Assembly: GCF_003369445.1 (NCBI RefSeq)
Contig: NZ_QRCU01000036.1
Span: 99,512 to 163,511, forward strand
Length of the DNA: 64,000 nt
DNA from: Arthrobacter silvisoli
GTDB lineage: Bacteria; Actinomycetota; Actinomycetes; Actinomycetales; Micrococcaceae
Direction: 5' to 3'
The notes beneath the pieces were generated by a model. It did not search any database. It was not told where the DNA came from and worked only from the letters and a program-made list of their open reading frames with translations. The translations under genes were made by a program, and so were the position numbers. This document shows positions 21,578 to 33,880 of this stretch, piece after piece; within the stretch, counting starts at the first letter, position 1, and the number at the start of each line of letters is the position of its first letter.

Positions 21578-21600
21578 ATTCATGCGGAAGGCGCATGAAT
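21578..21600. promoter_or_regulatory. Inverted repeat between LysR and EamA genes
   Basis: ATTCATGCG and CGCATGAAT are perfect 9-bp arms around GAAGG. The site contains the T-N11-A pattern of LysR boxes and overlaps the -10 region of the lysR gene, which fits autoregulation and control of the divergent exporter. Confidence 0.6.
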
Positions 21601-21652
21601 ACGCCACCGGGTGCATTGTGCCGGTGCGGCCCACAGGGGCGACACTTTCGCC

Positions 21653-22507
21653 ATGGAAAACGCGGCAAGCAACGGTGGAAAGAACGGGACGGCCCGCGGC
21701 GTGGCCACACTGATGGCCAGTTCCCTGTCGAACCAACTGGGCGCCGCCAGCGGGTCCCTTGCCTTCCCGGCGATCGGACCGCTCGGCGTGGTGGCCGTGC
21801 GGCAACTGATCGCCGCGGCTGTGCTCTTGCCCATCGCCCGGCCCCGGTTCCGGAGCTTCACGCGCGGGCAACTGTGGCCGGTCCTCCTCCTGGCAATGGT
21901 CTTCGGCACAATGAACCTGGGCCTGTACTCGGCCATCGACCGGATCGGCCTGGGCCTGGCCGTGACCCTGGAGTTCCTGGGCCCGCTGTCGATCGCCCTT
22001 GTCGGTTCCCGCAGCAGGGCAGGTGCCGCCTGCGCCCTCGCCGCTGCTGCCGGCGTCGTGGCCATCACGCAGCCGGGACCGTCCACGGACTACCCCGGCA
22101 TCGGGCTGGGCCTGATGGGCGCCGCAAGCTGGGCCGCGTACATCCTGCTGAACCGCACCATCGGCCAGCGCATCCCCGGCATCCAGGGAACCGCCGCGGC
22201 CATGGCGGTCTCCGCGGCGTGCTTCCTCCCGGTTGCCTGCCTTATCCTGCTGAGCCGGCCCGTGGACTGGTTCAGCATCCTGTGCGCGGTGGGCGCCGGC
22301 GTGCTGGCCTCGGTGGTGCCGTACATCGCCGACCTGCTGGCCCTGCGCCGGGTGCCCGCCAGCTTGTTCGGAATCCTGATGAGCGTCAATCCGGTGTTCG
22401 CAGCCCTGATCGGCCTGGCAATGGGCCAGGCCTTGGACGCACTGCAGTGGGCGGGGATCCTGCTCATCGTCGCCGCCAACGCCTCGGTGCTGCGGCTCAG
22501 CCGCTAA
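21653..22507 (+). CDS. EamA/DMT-family transporter (RhtA-like)
   Basis: The 284-residue protein has about ten membrane helices in two EamA repeats (first from ATLMASSLSNQLGAASG, second from GIGLGLMGAASWAAYILLN). It resembles RhtA/YdcZ-type exporters of amino acids and metabolites. The ATG at 21653 was chosen over an upstream in-frame start because the extension has no membrane character. The start codon is preceded by a short GGCGA/TCGCC inverted repeat, with no clear RBS. The substrate is unknown. Confidence 0.88.
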   Translation: MENAASNGGKNGTARGVATLMASSLSNQLGAASGSLAFPAIGPLGVVAVRQLIAAAVLLPIARPRFRSFTRGQLWPVLLLAMVFGTMNLGLYSAIDRIGLGLAVTLEFLGPLSIALVGSRSRAGAACALAAAAGVVAITQPGPSTDYPGIGLGLMGAASWAAYILLNRTIGQRIPGIQGTAAAMAVSAACFLPVACLILLSRPVDWFSILCAVGAGVLASVVPYIADLLALRRVPASLFGILMSVNPVFAALIGLAMGQALDALQWAGILLIVAANASVLRLSR

Positions 22508-22588
22508 GAGCGAGCCGGTCAACGCACGACGGCGACATTCCGCCCCGGTGGGATAAGCCCGGCACGGGGCCACTACCTCCGCTGTTCG

Positions 22589-24025
22589 TCAGTGCGCCTT
22601 GGCGTCAAGCGGCAGGGTACCCGGAACATTCCGCTTAGCCTGGAGCCGAGCCAGGAGGACATAGGAGACAACCGTGGCCAGCGTTGAGGGAAGCGTCGCG
22701 GTCGTGAAGGCGAACGCGGGCGAAGAGGCAAAAGTGACAGGGTCCAGGAGAAGGAAGTAAACAACTATGCCGACAGTCATGCTGGCAAAGCCTGCGACAT
22801 TAATGCCCCTCCAATACCAGTACGCGGATCCTGCACTGTCGCTGTACAGGCCGTCGAGGTCCAGCCGCTGCTTCCTGATGATGAAGTAGTCGGCAATCTG
22901 CAGTCCACACAACGGGCCGAAGACGACGGCCGACAACGTGAGGAACGTTCCGAAATTGGCATAGAAAGGCTCCGCCAGGAACAGGATTACCGCGGCCACA
23001 GTGAGTCCAGCGACCGTTGTCGCCCCCCGCCAGCTGAGGCGGGCATCAATAGCAGGCTGCTGCTTGAGTGAAAGCGCAGCCGTGTATGTTCCCACCATTG
23101 CCGTGCCGACGTTGGCGGCGATGATGAACGCAAACGCCGGCAATGCCAGCCATACGCCCCCGATTTCCAGCAACCCGGGGAGGGGATCTCCACCGGAATC
23201 CGGGAAGGCCAGGCCCGTGTAAAGACCAATCAGGCAGATTACCGAGAGGGCGAGTCCAAGCCCCAGCGTTGCCGGCAGTACGGACTTCTTTGTGCTCTTT
23301 GAGAAGCGGGTCATGCCGCCGATATACGGCCACCAGGACAAGGCCGTGGCGAGCATGAGTTCGATTGCCGTCGTGTAGTCCAGCAGCTTACTGCCGCTGG
23401 CGGCGCTCGGCTTGGCCTCGAGGAGGGCGCCCCAACCGACCTTGGCAACAATCACGACAATGACCATGATCCCGAGCGCCAGAACCGAGCAGGCAACGAT
23501 CACGCCGACCCTTCGAAGAATGCCGGGGCCGCGGCTGATCAGCGCCCAAACCACCAAAAGGCAGACGAGGCTGCTCAGGGTCTGCGCGATTGGCCCGTTG
23601 TTTTCGCTGACGATGCCGAGGGTGACCAGCAGCAACGCGGCGGACTTGCCGCTGAAGATCATCAGCGTGGTCCCCCATCCGATCGTAAAGAGAAAGGTGA
23701 GGGCGACACTGAAGAGCGATCCGCGCGTTCCGAAGACCGGCCGCGTTGAGCGTACAGCCTCCAGTCCGTACCGCGTTGCCATCGGCACCGTGGCCAGGAA
23801 TACCAGCAACATTCCTGCCAGCATGGCCGCGATCATCACAACAGAGCCTTGGACCGCCGGCAAATAGAACGCCACATATCCACCGATGATGAAGCACCAG
23901 GTGGCCACTGCAGCCTGGGCAGAACTGAAGAACAGGGCCCTGGGGCTCCAGTTCCGCTCATGGCTCAGCAAGGGAAGCGAACCCTCAGTTCCCGACGTGG
24001 AGACCCTGGTCGTGGTCTGACTCAC
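22589..24025 (-). CDS. NCS1-type purine/cytosine-like permease
   Basis: The 478-residue transporter carries the NCS1 signature HERNW near the N terminus and about 12 helices (GYVAFYLPAVQGSVVMIAAM; SWWPYIGGMTRFSK; FGPLCGLQIADYFIIRKQR). NCS1 proteins import nucleobases, hydantoins, allantoin or pyridoxine-like compounds. The GTG at 24025 overlaps the stop of a 54-residue frame (GTGA), which fixes the start. The cluster also includes two cupins and a trimethylamine-monooxygenase-like enzyme, so the substrate may be an unusual N-compound rather than a nucleobase. Confidence 0.9.
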   Translation of the reverse strand: MSQTTTRVSTSGTEGSLPLLSHERNWSPRALFFSSAQAAVATWCFIIGGYVAFYLPAVQGSVVMIAAMLAGMLLVFLATVPMATRYGLEAVRSTRPVFGTRGSLFSVALTFLFTIGWGTTLMIFSGKSAALLLVTLGIVSENNGPIAQTLSSLVCLLVVWALISRGPGILRRVGVIVACSVLALGIMVIVVIVAKVGWGALLEAKPSAASGSKLLDYTTAIELMLATALSWWPYIGGMTRFSKSTKKSVLPATLGLGLALSVICLIGLYTGLAFPDSGGDPLPGLLEIGGVWLALPAFAFIIAANVGTAMVGTYTAALSLKQQPAIDARLSWRGATTVAGLTVAAVILFLAEPFYANFGTFLTLSAVVFGPLCGLQIADYFIIRKQRLDLDGLYSDSAGSAYWYWRGINVAGFASMTVGIVVYFLLLDPVTFASSPAFAFTTATLPSTLATVVSYVLLARLQAKRNVPGTLPLDAKAH

Positions 24026-24186
24026 AGGAACCACCCCATAATCAAGGCGACGGCGGGAAGAGCAACGGTGACGGCAAGCAGCGTTCGCATGTCACCGAAC
24101 CTGAAGGGGGGTTCCAACTCGCCGGATTGCCACTCGGCCAGCCTGGTGTTGAGTTCTTCTGCGTACTGCTCTTTCAATGCGCTCAT
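24022..24186 (-). CDS. 54-residue membrane protein coupled to NCS1 permease
   Basis: The frame begins MSALKEQYAEELNTRLAEWQ and ends in one hydrophobic helix (LLAVTVALPAVALIMGWFL). Its TGA overlaps the permease GTG, so translation is almost certainly coupled. The N-terminal half is amphipathic and charged; the C-terminal half spans the membrane once. This shape recalls small accessory subunits that accompany secondary transporters. No family is recognised. It lies 42 bases downstream of the cupin gene, giving the order cupin, small protein, permease. Confidence 0.7.
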   Translation of the reverse strand: MSALKEQYAEELNTRLAEWQSGELEPPFRFGDMRTLLAVTVALPAVALIMGWFL

Positions 24187-24228
24187 GGTGTACCCAATCT
24201 CAATGCGTAGGAGTAGCGGTGGAGTCGA

Positions 24229-24639
24229 TCAGATTTCGGAGTAGCGGAAGGAGTGCGACTCCAAGCCGTCGGGGTTGGGGCCGTAAATGGTGACCATGCG
24301 CGCGTAGACGGGGGCCCAATACCGGCCGGTCCGTCCCGGATTGACGCGCGCCGCATCGCCCGGCCGCAGGATGACAGTCTTGCCTTCGCTCTGGATGTGA
24401 AGCTCGCCCTCCAGCACGAAGTTCGTCTCGGTGTGGGGATGGAAGTCCTCCCAGCCGCAGGCCTCCAGCTCCCACTCGGAGAGGATGACGTCCCCCCATG
24501 AGCCCACGGGGTTGGCGTTGATGAACCTGCAGCGCAAGCGCTGCCATTCGTCTTTCATGACGTTCATGGGCTTCGCCGGCCAGAAATCGATCGGCTCGCC
24601 CGTCGTCGGTATTGGGAGCTGGGGGGTGGTTGTAGTCAT
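24229..24639 (-). CDS. Cupin-domain protein
   Basis: The 136-residue single-domain cupin has the metal-binding motif 1 in WEDFHPHTETNFVLEGELHI (His, His, Glu) and motif 2 around LRPGDAARVNPGRTGRYW. It is preceded by AAGGAACC. It is first in the minus-strand arm with the 54-residue protein and the NCS1 permease. Cupins of this size can be enzymes or ligand-binding proteins; the reaction is unknown. Confidence 0.85.
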   Translation of the reverse strand: MTTTTPQLPIPTTGEPIDFWPAKPMNVMKDEWQRLRCRFINANPVGSWGDVILSEWELEACGWEDFHPHTETNFVLEGELHIQSEGKTVILRPGDAARVNPGRTGRYWAPVYARMVTIYGPNPDGLESHSFRYSEI

Positions 24640-24715
24640 GGTTCCTTACCCGTTTCTCGAAGGGGGAAATCTGCTATTGCGCGATGCTTCCGTGAATCAC
24701 ATCGGACTGCGTCAT

Positions 24716-24731
24716 CGTGACCCGGGTCACG
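24716..24731. promoter_or_regulatory. CRP/GlxR-like palindrome 1
   Basis: CGTGACCCGGGTCACG is a perfect 16-bp palindrome fitting GTGA-N6-TCAC, the pattern of cAMP-receptor-type regulators such as actinobacterial GlxR. It lies 77 bases before the minus-strand cupin gene. Confidence 0.5.
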
Positions 24732-24752
24732 GCATGCTGAACACTGTGACAC

Positions 24753-24782
24753 GGACACTCGTTCCAGTCAACGGTTCAGAAC
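24753..24782. promoter_or_regulatory. 30-bp shared element, copy 1 (probable TetR operator)
   Basis: The element runs GGACACTCGTTCC ... GGTTCAGAAC and matches 27058-27087 in 26 of 30 positions, with all four differences transitions. One copy lies between the divergent arms and the other before the tetR gene, the pattern expected of an autoregulated repressor that also controls its neighbours. Confidence 0.65.
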
Positions 24783-24883
24783 GGGCGACCGAAACCTTTT
24801 TCACGGGAGAAATTTCCCGGAAACATTCGTCTTGGACGATTGACTTATACAGTCGTCCATGTCACAGTTTCTGGCACGAGCAA

Positions 24884-24901
24884 ACGTGACTGGCGTCACG
24901 T
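24884..24901. promoter_or_regulatory. CRP/GlxR-like palindrome 2
   Basis: ACGTGACTGGCGTCACGT has perfect 7-bp arms and the same GTGA-N6-TCAC pattern as 24716-24731. It lies 191 bases before the plus-strand cupin gene. Confidence 0.5.
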
Positions 24902-25092
24902 CAGCCGAGCTCAGCCACCCCTGCAAATCCGAAAATCTCCGGTTTGCAAAAGAGCCACACGAGAGCCCTGATCGGGCGACTCAGCTGCTTTTCAGCGCAG
25001 CCCCGCGTCTTCTTGGCCCACGAATGGCAGTTCTGCCAACCCGGGCAATCCTGACCAAATCAACTGCAGCACGATTCACATAGGAGAGAACC

Positions 25093-25470
25093 ATGGAAAC
25101 CCTCGTAGGAACCCTCAGCAAGGCCGGATCCATCCACAAGGTCGTCGGCGGCTACGTCGGCCTGCCGCCGATGAACGAACCCGGCACGGTCGCTGCAATC
25201 GGCGACTCGCTCCACAACCCCGAAGGCTCGGTCATGAGCGCCGGCTTCTTCGAGCTCAAGGCTTCCGAGCCGCTGGTGTACACGTACACCTACGACGAGA
25301 TGAAGGTGGTCATCAAGGGCGAGTTCATCCTCACCGACGAGTCCACCGGCGACGTCACCCACGCCAAGGAGCGCGACGTGCTGTTCTTCCCCAAGGGAAC
25401 CACCGTCAAATTCGAGACCCCGGAGTACGGCCTGGGATTCTTCACCGGCCACCGCTCCTTCGCCCCGTAA
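25093..25470 (+). CDS. EutQ-like cupin protein
   Basis: The 125-residue protein resembles the cupin domain of ethanolamine utilisation protein EutQ (VYTYTYDEMKVVIKGEFILTD, then DVLFFPKGTTVKFETPEYG). It starts after GGAGAG and precedes the monooxygenase gene by about 100 bases on the same strand. EutQ-type cupins lack a firmly known reaction in catabolic clusters. Here it may bind or transform an amine-containing intermediate of the adjacent flavoprotein. Confidence 0.82.
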   Translation: METLVGTLSKAGSIHKVVGGYVGLPPMNEPGTVAAIGDSLHNPEGSVMSAGFFELKASEPLVYTYTYDEMKVVIKGEFILTDESTGDVTHAKERDVLFFPKGTTVKFETPEYGLGFFTGHRSFAP

Positions 25471-25547
25471 GTAGCCCGTCCGCGGCAGGCCACGCTGCCG
25501 CAAAGCGACCCCATACAAAGGCATCACCTCGCGCACCAGCGACCTAA

Positions 25548-26972
<1,425 letters not shown>

Positions 26973-27003
26973 TTCCGGTTCCGGCAACGCGGTTATGCGA
27001 CCC

Positions 27004-27039
27004 CGCCCCACGGTACAGCAGCGGCCGTACCGTGGGGCG
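27004..27039. terminator. Terminator after the monooxygenase gene
   Basis: A perfect 13-bp stem (CGCCCCACGGTAC against GTACCGTGGGGCG) encloses a 10-base loop. There is no T-run, but position and stability fit a terminator. Confidence 0.7.
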
Positions 27040-27057
27040 GCGTCGTCAAGCCAACAG

Positions 27058-27087
27058 GGACACTTGTTCCAGTCGGCGGTTCAGGAC
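27058..27087. promoter_or_regulatory. 30-bp shared element, copy 2, upstream of tetR
   Basis: GGACACTTGTTCC ... GGTTCAGGAC matches the copy at 24753-24782 in 26 of 30 positions. It lies 73 bases before the tetR start, consistent with autoregulation. Confidence 0.65.
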
Positions 27088-27159
27088 AGCGGCGTACAGG
27101 CACTAGTCTTAAGGGGCAAGCCCTTGGGGGGCAGGAACCGGAAGACTAGAGAGTGGGCT

Positions 27160-27747
27160 ATGCGGGTATCCGCAGAGGAACGGAAAGAACAGTTAATCTC
27201 AGCGACGGTTGAACTGATGCGCCGTGAGGGCGTTCAGTCGGTGACCGTCCGGGCCATCGCCAAGGAAGCAAACGCCCCGTTGGCAACGGCACACTATTGC
27301 TTCAGCGGCAAAGAAGAGCTCATGGAAGCAGCCGCCGAGGCCTGGCTGAAGAACCTCAGCAGTTTTTCCGGCGAGGTCCGGGCCGAATTGGGCCTTCGCA
27401 AGGCTGTGGAGCAAGTTGCCGAGGGTTACTGGCGCGCACTCGAAGAGGAACCGGCCAGCCTCCTTGCGGAGATTGAGCTCATTCTGTGGGCAACACGCAA
27501 TGCCCCCGTCAGCCCACTGGCCACGAAAATCTATCCGGCCTATGAGGTGGAGCTGGGAAGCATATTCGCTGCCGCAGCCCAAAGCGCCGGCGAGGAGTGC
27601 CTCATGGGCTTTCCCACGCTTGCACGGTCCTTCCTGATGATCTACGACGGTGCGGCGATTCAGTACCTGACCGACCCGAAGGCCGTCGATCACCGGGCCA
27701 TGTTCTTCATGCTGGTTGACGCACTTCTGATCAAGGCCGGGGTCTAG
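27160..27747 (+). CDS. TetR-family regulator of the cupin/monooxygenase cluster
   Basis: The 195-residue protein has the TetR helix-turn-helix at its N terminus (MRREGVQSVTVRAIAKEANAP, then LATAHYCFSGKEELMEAAAE) and a helical ligand domain. The ATG at 27160 was chosen because the helix-turn-helix begins directly after it; a much longer upstream frame only overlaps the monooxygenase. Its promoter carries the same 30-bp element as the divergent cupin promoters, so it probably represses the cluster and itself. The inducer may be the amine substrate. Confidence 0.88.
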   Translation: MRVSAEERKEQLISATVELMRREGVQSVTVRAIAKEANAPLATAHYCFSGKEELMEAAAEAWLKNLSSFSGEVRAELGLRKAVEQVAEGYWRALEEEPASLLAEIELILWATRNAPVSPLATKIYPAYEVELGSIFAAAAQSAGEECLMGFPTLARSFLMIYDGAAIQYLTDPKAVDHRAMFFMLVDALLIKAGV

Positions 27748-27766
27748 ACCCCTTGGCTTAAGCACC

Positions 27767-27801
27767 ACGGCCCCCTGCTTCCGAAAGGAGGCGGGGGCCG
27801 T
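27767..27801. terminator. Bidirectional terminator between tetR and the molybdoenzyme gene
   Basis: ACGGCCCCC pairs with GGGGGCCGT, extended by GCTTCC/GGAGGC (one wobble) with a GAAA tetraloop. The genes on both sides converge on it. Confidence 0.8.
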
Positions 27802-27818
27802 TTCGCGTTGGGAAGCGG

Positions 27819-30170
<2,352 letters not shown>

Positions 30171-30211
30171 TCTGGGGCGTGCCTTACTGTGGATTTGTCG
30201 CTGAAGGTGCG

Positions 30212-30832
30212 TTACTTGGCCAGCTGCGAGAGGGTCTCCCGCTCGGCCGCAATCGTGGTGTTATCACCATGTCCGGTCCGCACCACGGTTTCCGCCGGCA
30301 GTGTCAGCAGGCGCTTGCGGATCGAGGCCAGGATGGTCGGGTAGTCGCTGAACGACCGTCCGGTGGCACCGGGCCCGCCATTGAACAGCGTATCCCCCGT
30401 GAAGACGGTCCCTTCGCTCTCGAGGTAGAAGCAGGTGGAGCCCGGGGAGTGGCCGGGAGTGTGGATCGCCTTCAGCGTGGCGCCGCCCACCGTGAACTCG
30501 TCGCCGTCGGACAGGAACTTGTCCGGCTGGACGTCCGGGTAGACCTGCTTCCACAGGACCATGTCTTCCGGGTGCAGGTGGATGGGGGCGCCGACGGCGG
30601 CCGCCACCTCGCGCGCGGCGCCGATGTGGTCGTTGTGCGCGTGCGTCATCAGGATGGCCAGCACCTTGCGTCCGCGGACCTGCTCGACGATCGCGGCAGC
30701 GTCGTGCGGGGAGTCGATGATCACGCATTCCTCGTCATTGCCGACGACCCAGACGTTGTTGTCCACGTCCCAGGTGCCGCCGTCAAGCGAAAACGTGCCG
30801 GAGGTGACCCGGTTTTCTACGGTGACAGCCAT
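30212..30832 (-). CDS. MBL-fold metallo-hydrolase of the mycothiol/formaldehyde pathway
   Basis: The 206-residue protein has the metallo-beta-lactamase motif THAHNDH (His64, His66, Asp68, His69) plus the later GHSPGSTCF and GHGDNTTI histidines, as in glyoxalase-II-like thioesterases. Its ATG overlaps the stop of the mycothiol-dependent dehydrogenase by one base (TGATG). In actinobacteria this pairing is common, and the hydrolase is thought to cleave the S-formyl-mycothiol product to formate. That role is inferred from context. Confidence 0.88.
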   Translation of the reverse strand: MAVTVENRVTSGTFSLDGGTWDVDNNVWVVGNDEECVIIDSPHDAAAIVEQVRGRKVLAILMTHAHNDHIGAAREVAAAVGAPIHLHPEDMVLWKQVYPDVQPDKFLSDGDEFTVGGATLKAIHTPGHSPGSTCFYLESEGTVFTGDTLFNGGPGATGRSFSDYPTILASIRKRLLTLPAETVVRTGHGDNTTIAAERETLSQLAK

Positions 30833-31917
30833 CAGAGCTCCACCACCGAACGCAGGACCTCGCCACGGTGCATTTTCTCGAACGCAGCTTCTACATCGCC
30901 CAGGCCTATACGCTCGGACACGAAGGCGTCCAGCGGCAGGCGCCCGAGCCGGTACTGGTCCACCAGCATCGGGAAGTCGCGGGAAGGCAGGCAGTCACCA
31001 TACCAGGACGACTTCAGCGAACCGCCGCGGCCGAAGACATCCAGCAGCGGAAGCTCAAGCTTCATGTCCGGCGTCGGGACACCCACCAGGACCACGCGGC
31101 CCGCGAGGTCACGGGCGTAGAAGGCCTGCTTGTAGGTTTCCGGGCGGCCCACGGCGTCGATCACGACGTCGGCGCCGTTTCCGTCAGTGAGGTCGCGGAT
31201 CGCCTCGACGGCGTCCGTCTCACTGGAGACCACGCCGTGCGTGGCTCCGAGGGTCTTGGCAATTTCCACCTTGGCCGGGTCGAGGTCGACGGCGATGATC
31301 GTCGTCGCGCCCGCCAGTTTGGCTCCGGCGATGGCGGCAATACCGACACCGCCGCAGCCGATGACGGCGACCGACTCGCCACGCTTGACCTCGCCGGTGT
31401 TCATGGCGGCACCGATGCCGGCCATGATGCCGCAGCCGAGCAGGCCGACGGCGGCAGGGTCGACGTCGTCGTCGATTTTGGTGCACTGTCCGGCGGCCAC
31501 AAGGGTCTTTTCCGCGAAGGATCCGATGCCCAGCGCCGGGGACAGCGGAGTGCCGTCCTCGAGGGTCATCTTCTGGGTGGCGTTGTGGGTGGCGAAACAG
31601 TACTGCGGCTGGCCCTTGGCGCAGGCGCGGCAGTTTCCGCAGACGGCGCGCCAGTTGAGGATGACGCGGTCACCGGGCTTGACGTCAGTGACATCGGGGC
31701 CAACCTGGCTCACCACGGCAGTGGACTCATGGCCAAGCAGGTAAGGGTAGTCATTGCCGATGCCCCCGAGCTTGTAGTGCAGGTCCGTGTGGCAGACACC
31801 GCAGCTCAGGACGTCGACCAAGGCCTCGCCCGGGCCCGGCTCCGGGACCAGGATGGTCTCGATGGTAGCGGGCGCGTTCTTTTCCCTGACAACGACCGCT
31901 TGTACCTTGTGAACCAC
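30832..31917 (-). CDS. mscR: S-(hydroxymethyl)mycothiol dehydrogenase
   Basis: The 361-residue zinc dehydrogenase oxidises the adduct of formaldehyde and mycothiol. The catalytic zinc region is [15 protein letters not shown] (Cys39) with GHE at 62-64. The structural lobe has Cys93, Cys96, Cys99 and Cys107, and the NAD motif is [19 protein letters not shown]. The GTG at 31917 gives the family length exactly and follows AAGGAAAC. It is cotranscribed with the metallo-hydrolase. It handles formaldehyde made during demethylation of choline-derived compounds, in parallel with fdhA. Confidence 0.92.
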   Translation of the reverse strand: MVHKVQAVVVREKNAPATIETILVPEPGPGEALVDVLSCGVCHTDLHYKLGGIGNDYPYLLGHESTAVVSQVGPDVTDVKPGDRVILNWRAVCGNCRACAKGQPQYCFATHNATQKMTLEDGTPLSPALGIGSFAEKTLVAAGQCTKIDDDVDPAAVGLLGCGIMAGIGAAMNTGEVKRGESVAVIGCGGVGIAAIAGAKLAGATTIIAVDLDPAKVEIAKTLGATHGVVSSETDAVEAIRDLTDGNGADVVIDAVGRPETYKQAFYARDLAGRVVLVGVPTPDMKLELPLLDVFGRGGSLKSSWYGDCLPSRDFPMLVDQYRLGRLPLDAFVSERIGLGDVEAAFEKMHRGEVLRSVVEL

Positions 31918-32056
31918 GTTTCCTTGTTTCCTTCCATTGCCCGGATGCAGATCTCCGATACGCCTTACCCATGTTATGAGCTGAAGCGCCCGATACCCGA
32001 CTACCCAAAGGGATAGCCGGGATGCTCGAATGGGCAGCTCCACAAAACATCGCTAA

Positions 32057-32077
32057 TTGCGTATTACACAACACGAT
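32057..32077. promoter_or_regulatory. Palindromic motif upstream of mscR, copy A
   Basis: The core TTGCGTATTACACAA is a near-perfect 15-bp palindrome (TTGNGTANTACNCAA). Together with the next six bases (CACGAT) it is identical to 38142-38162. It lies 140 bases before the mscR start on the minus strand. A 21-base exact match in two promoter regions of one pathway argues for a shared operator. Confidence 0.6.
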
Positions 32078-32109
32078 GCACATAGTGCGTATTTGAAATA
32101 TGGCAGGCG

Positions 32110-33732
32110 TCACACCCGGGTGTCAATCCCGGACCTCTCCCTGAGCACGGGTTCCGACGGAGGACCGGAGGACGGGTGGGCGGCAACCGCGGCCGCGTGC
32201 TCGGCGAGCACGCCGGTCTGGTGCCGGATCTTCAGGCGGTAGAGCAGGATACCGGCAACGGCCACCGCTCCGACGAAGAAGACGCCGCCCCACTGCAGGT
32301 ACCACTCAAACGGCGGCACGGAGTTGTAGATCTCCTGGCGGGGCCAGATGAGGTTGAGCGTCATGGCTGCGCCCCACAGCACGGCGAGCAGGTTCACGAC
32401 GAAGCCCCATTTGCCGAGGCTGAAGCCCACTTCGCTGCCGTCGTCGGGCAGTGGCCACTTCTTCAGGAAGCGGCGGCGCAACATCGGAACGGTGACCAGC
32501 AGGTAGGACAGGTAGATCAGCACGATGCTGATGCTGGAAAGAATGGTGAAGATGGCCGGCTGTGCCACGTTGACGATCAGCGGGATGATGGCCAGGACGC
32601 CGATGACGATCGCCGCGACGGCGGGGGTCTTGCGGACCGGGTCCACCTTGCTGAGCTGGCGGCTGAACGGGAGGTTGTTGTCCCGGGCCATGGCGAACAT
32701 CATCCGGATGGCGGCAGCGTGCACGGCCAGGGTGCACACCACCACGGCCACCACGATGCAGGCCAGGAAGGCTTTGCCGAAGGGGCCGCCCAGCACGGAC
32801 AGGACGATGTACTGCAGGCCGCCGTCGGCCGACCCGATCTTGGGGTCGCTCAGGTCCGGTGCGGCGAGGATGCCGCCGAAGAGCAGCAGGCCGCCGAGCA
32901 GGAAGGATGCGGTGACGGCCCGGATGATGGCCTTCGGTGCGGTCTTCTTGGGGTCCTTGGTCTCCTCGCCGAGCGAGGACGCAGTGTCGAAGCCGTACAT
33001 GACGTAGCCAGAGGCCATGGCAGCGATCAGGAAGACGCCGAAGAAGCCCATGGGATGCTCCTGGCCGAAACCGGAGGTGTCGAAGAGGACGTCCGGGCCG
33101 TTGACCACGTGCCAGAACAGCGCCACGATAAGCAGCGCCGCGGCGATCAGCTCAACGAACACGCCGATGCTGTTGATCTTGGTCATCAGCTTCACGCCGA
33201 ACGCGTTGATCAGGGTGGAGATGACGATCATGATGGTGGCCAGCAGCACGCCGTTGACCGCGAAGTCGTAGGGGCCGGTGCCGTCGCCGATGATCTGGAA
33301 GCCGTCCCAGAGCTGCGGCAGGGTAATCTGCAGGGCCAGGGCCACGGAACCGAGCGCCACGATCGAGGAGATCAGCAGCAGCCAGCCCGAAAGCCAGGCC
33401 CAGGTGCCGGAGCTGAGCCGTTTGGCCCAGTTGTAGACGGAACCGGCCACAGGGTAGCGTCCGGCCAGCTCGGCAAAACAAAGTGCGACCATCAACTGGC
33501 CGACGAAAACGATGGGCCAGGACCAGGCATACGCCGGTCCCGCGGTGGAAAAGCCAAAGTAGAACAGTTGGAAAACGCCGGTGAGGATGGAGATGTAGCT
33601 GACGCCGGCAGCGAAACTGGCAAACTTGCCGATGCTGCGGTCCAGGGTCTGGGCGTAGCCGAACTCATCCATTCCGCTGCTGTCAGCGGCCTTGCTTGTC
33701 CTGCTTGTGTCAGTACTGCGCGATTCTGACAT
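32110..33732 (-). CDS. APC-family amino acid/choline permease
   Basis: The 540-residue transporter has about 12 helices and the amino acid permease pattern (FAELAGRYPVAGSVYNWAKRL; ASGYVMYGFDTASSLGEETKDP), close to choline and GABA permeases. The ATG after GGAGCTCAG was chosen, which drops eight residues. It is the third gene of the betA-betB-permease order, although a hairpin separates it from betB. Import of choline or betaine is the likely role. Confidence 0.88.
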   Translation of the reverse strand: MSESRSTDTSRTSKAADSSGMDEFGYAQTLDRSIGKFASFAAGVSYISILTGVFQLFYFGFSTAGPAYAWSWPIVFVGQLMVALCFAELAGRYPVAGSVYNWAKRLSSGTWAWLSGWLLLISSIVALGSVALALQITLPQLWDGFQIIGDGTGPYDFAVNGVLLATIMIVISTLINAFGVKLMTKINSIGVFVELIAAALLIVALFWHVVNGPDVLFDTSGFGQEHPMGFFGVFLIAAMASGYVMYGFDTASSLGEETKDPKKTAPKAIIRAVTASFLLGGLLLFGGILAAPDLSDPKIGSADGGLQYIVLSVLGGPFGKAFLACIVVAVVVCTLAVHAAAIRMMFAMARDNNLPFSRQLSKVDPVRKTPAVAAIVIGVLAIIPLIVNVAQPAIFTILSSISIVLIYLSYLLVTVPMLRRRFLKKWPLPDDGSEVGFSLGKWGFVVNLLAVLWGAAMTLNLIWPRQEIYNSVPPFEWYLQWGGVFFVGAVAVAGILLYRLKIRHQTGVLAEHAAAVAAHPSSGPPSEPVLRERSGIDTRV

Positions 33733-33791
33733 CTGAGCTCCTAAGTCGAATGGCACGATGTTTCCCGCCGCGCCTGGAGGCCGGCGGGACC

Positions 33792-33821
33792 GGCCGGGCG
33801 TGCCTCATTCCACGCCCGGCC
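33792..33821. terminator. Hairpin between betB and the permease gene
   Basis: GGCCGGGCGTG pairs with CACGCCCGGCC around an 8-base loop. There is no T-run. It may end or attenuate the betAB transcript. A smaller stem (GCCCAC/GTGGGC, 33858-33875) precedes it right after the betB stop. Confidence 0.55.
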
Positions 33822-33880
33822 CGTGTCCCCCTTGAGTGATGCTTGCCTGCTGTACCCGCCCACGCTTCGGTGGGCAAGTC

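Larger units (their letters stand above)
24640..25092. other. Divergent promoter region of the cupin/monooxygenase cluster
   Basis: This 453-base gap separates the two arms of the cluster and holds no convincing gene. It contains two GTGAC-N4-GTCAC palindromes and one copy of a 30-bp element that recurs before the TetR gene. Its base composition is lower in GC than the surrounding genes, as expected of promoters. Confidence 0.6.
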
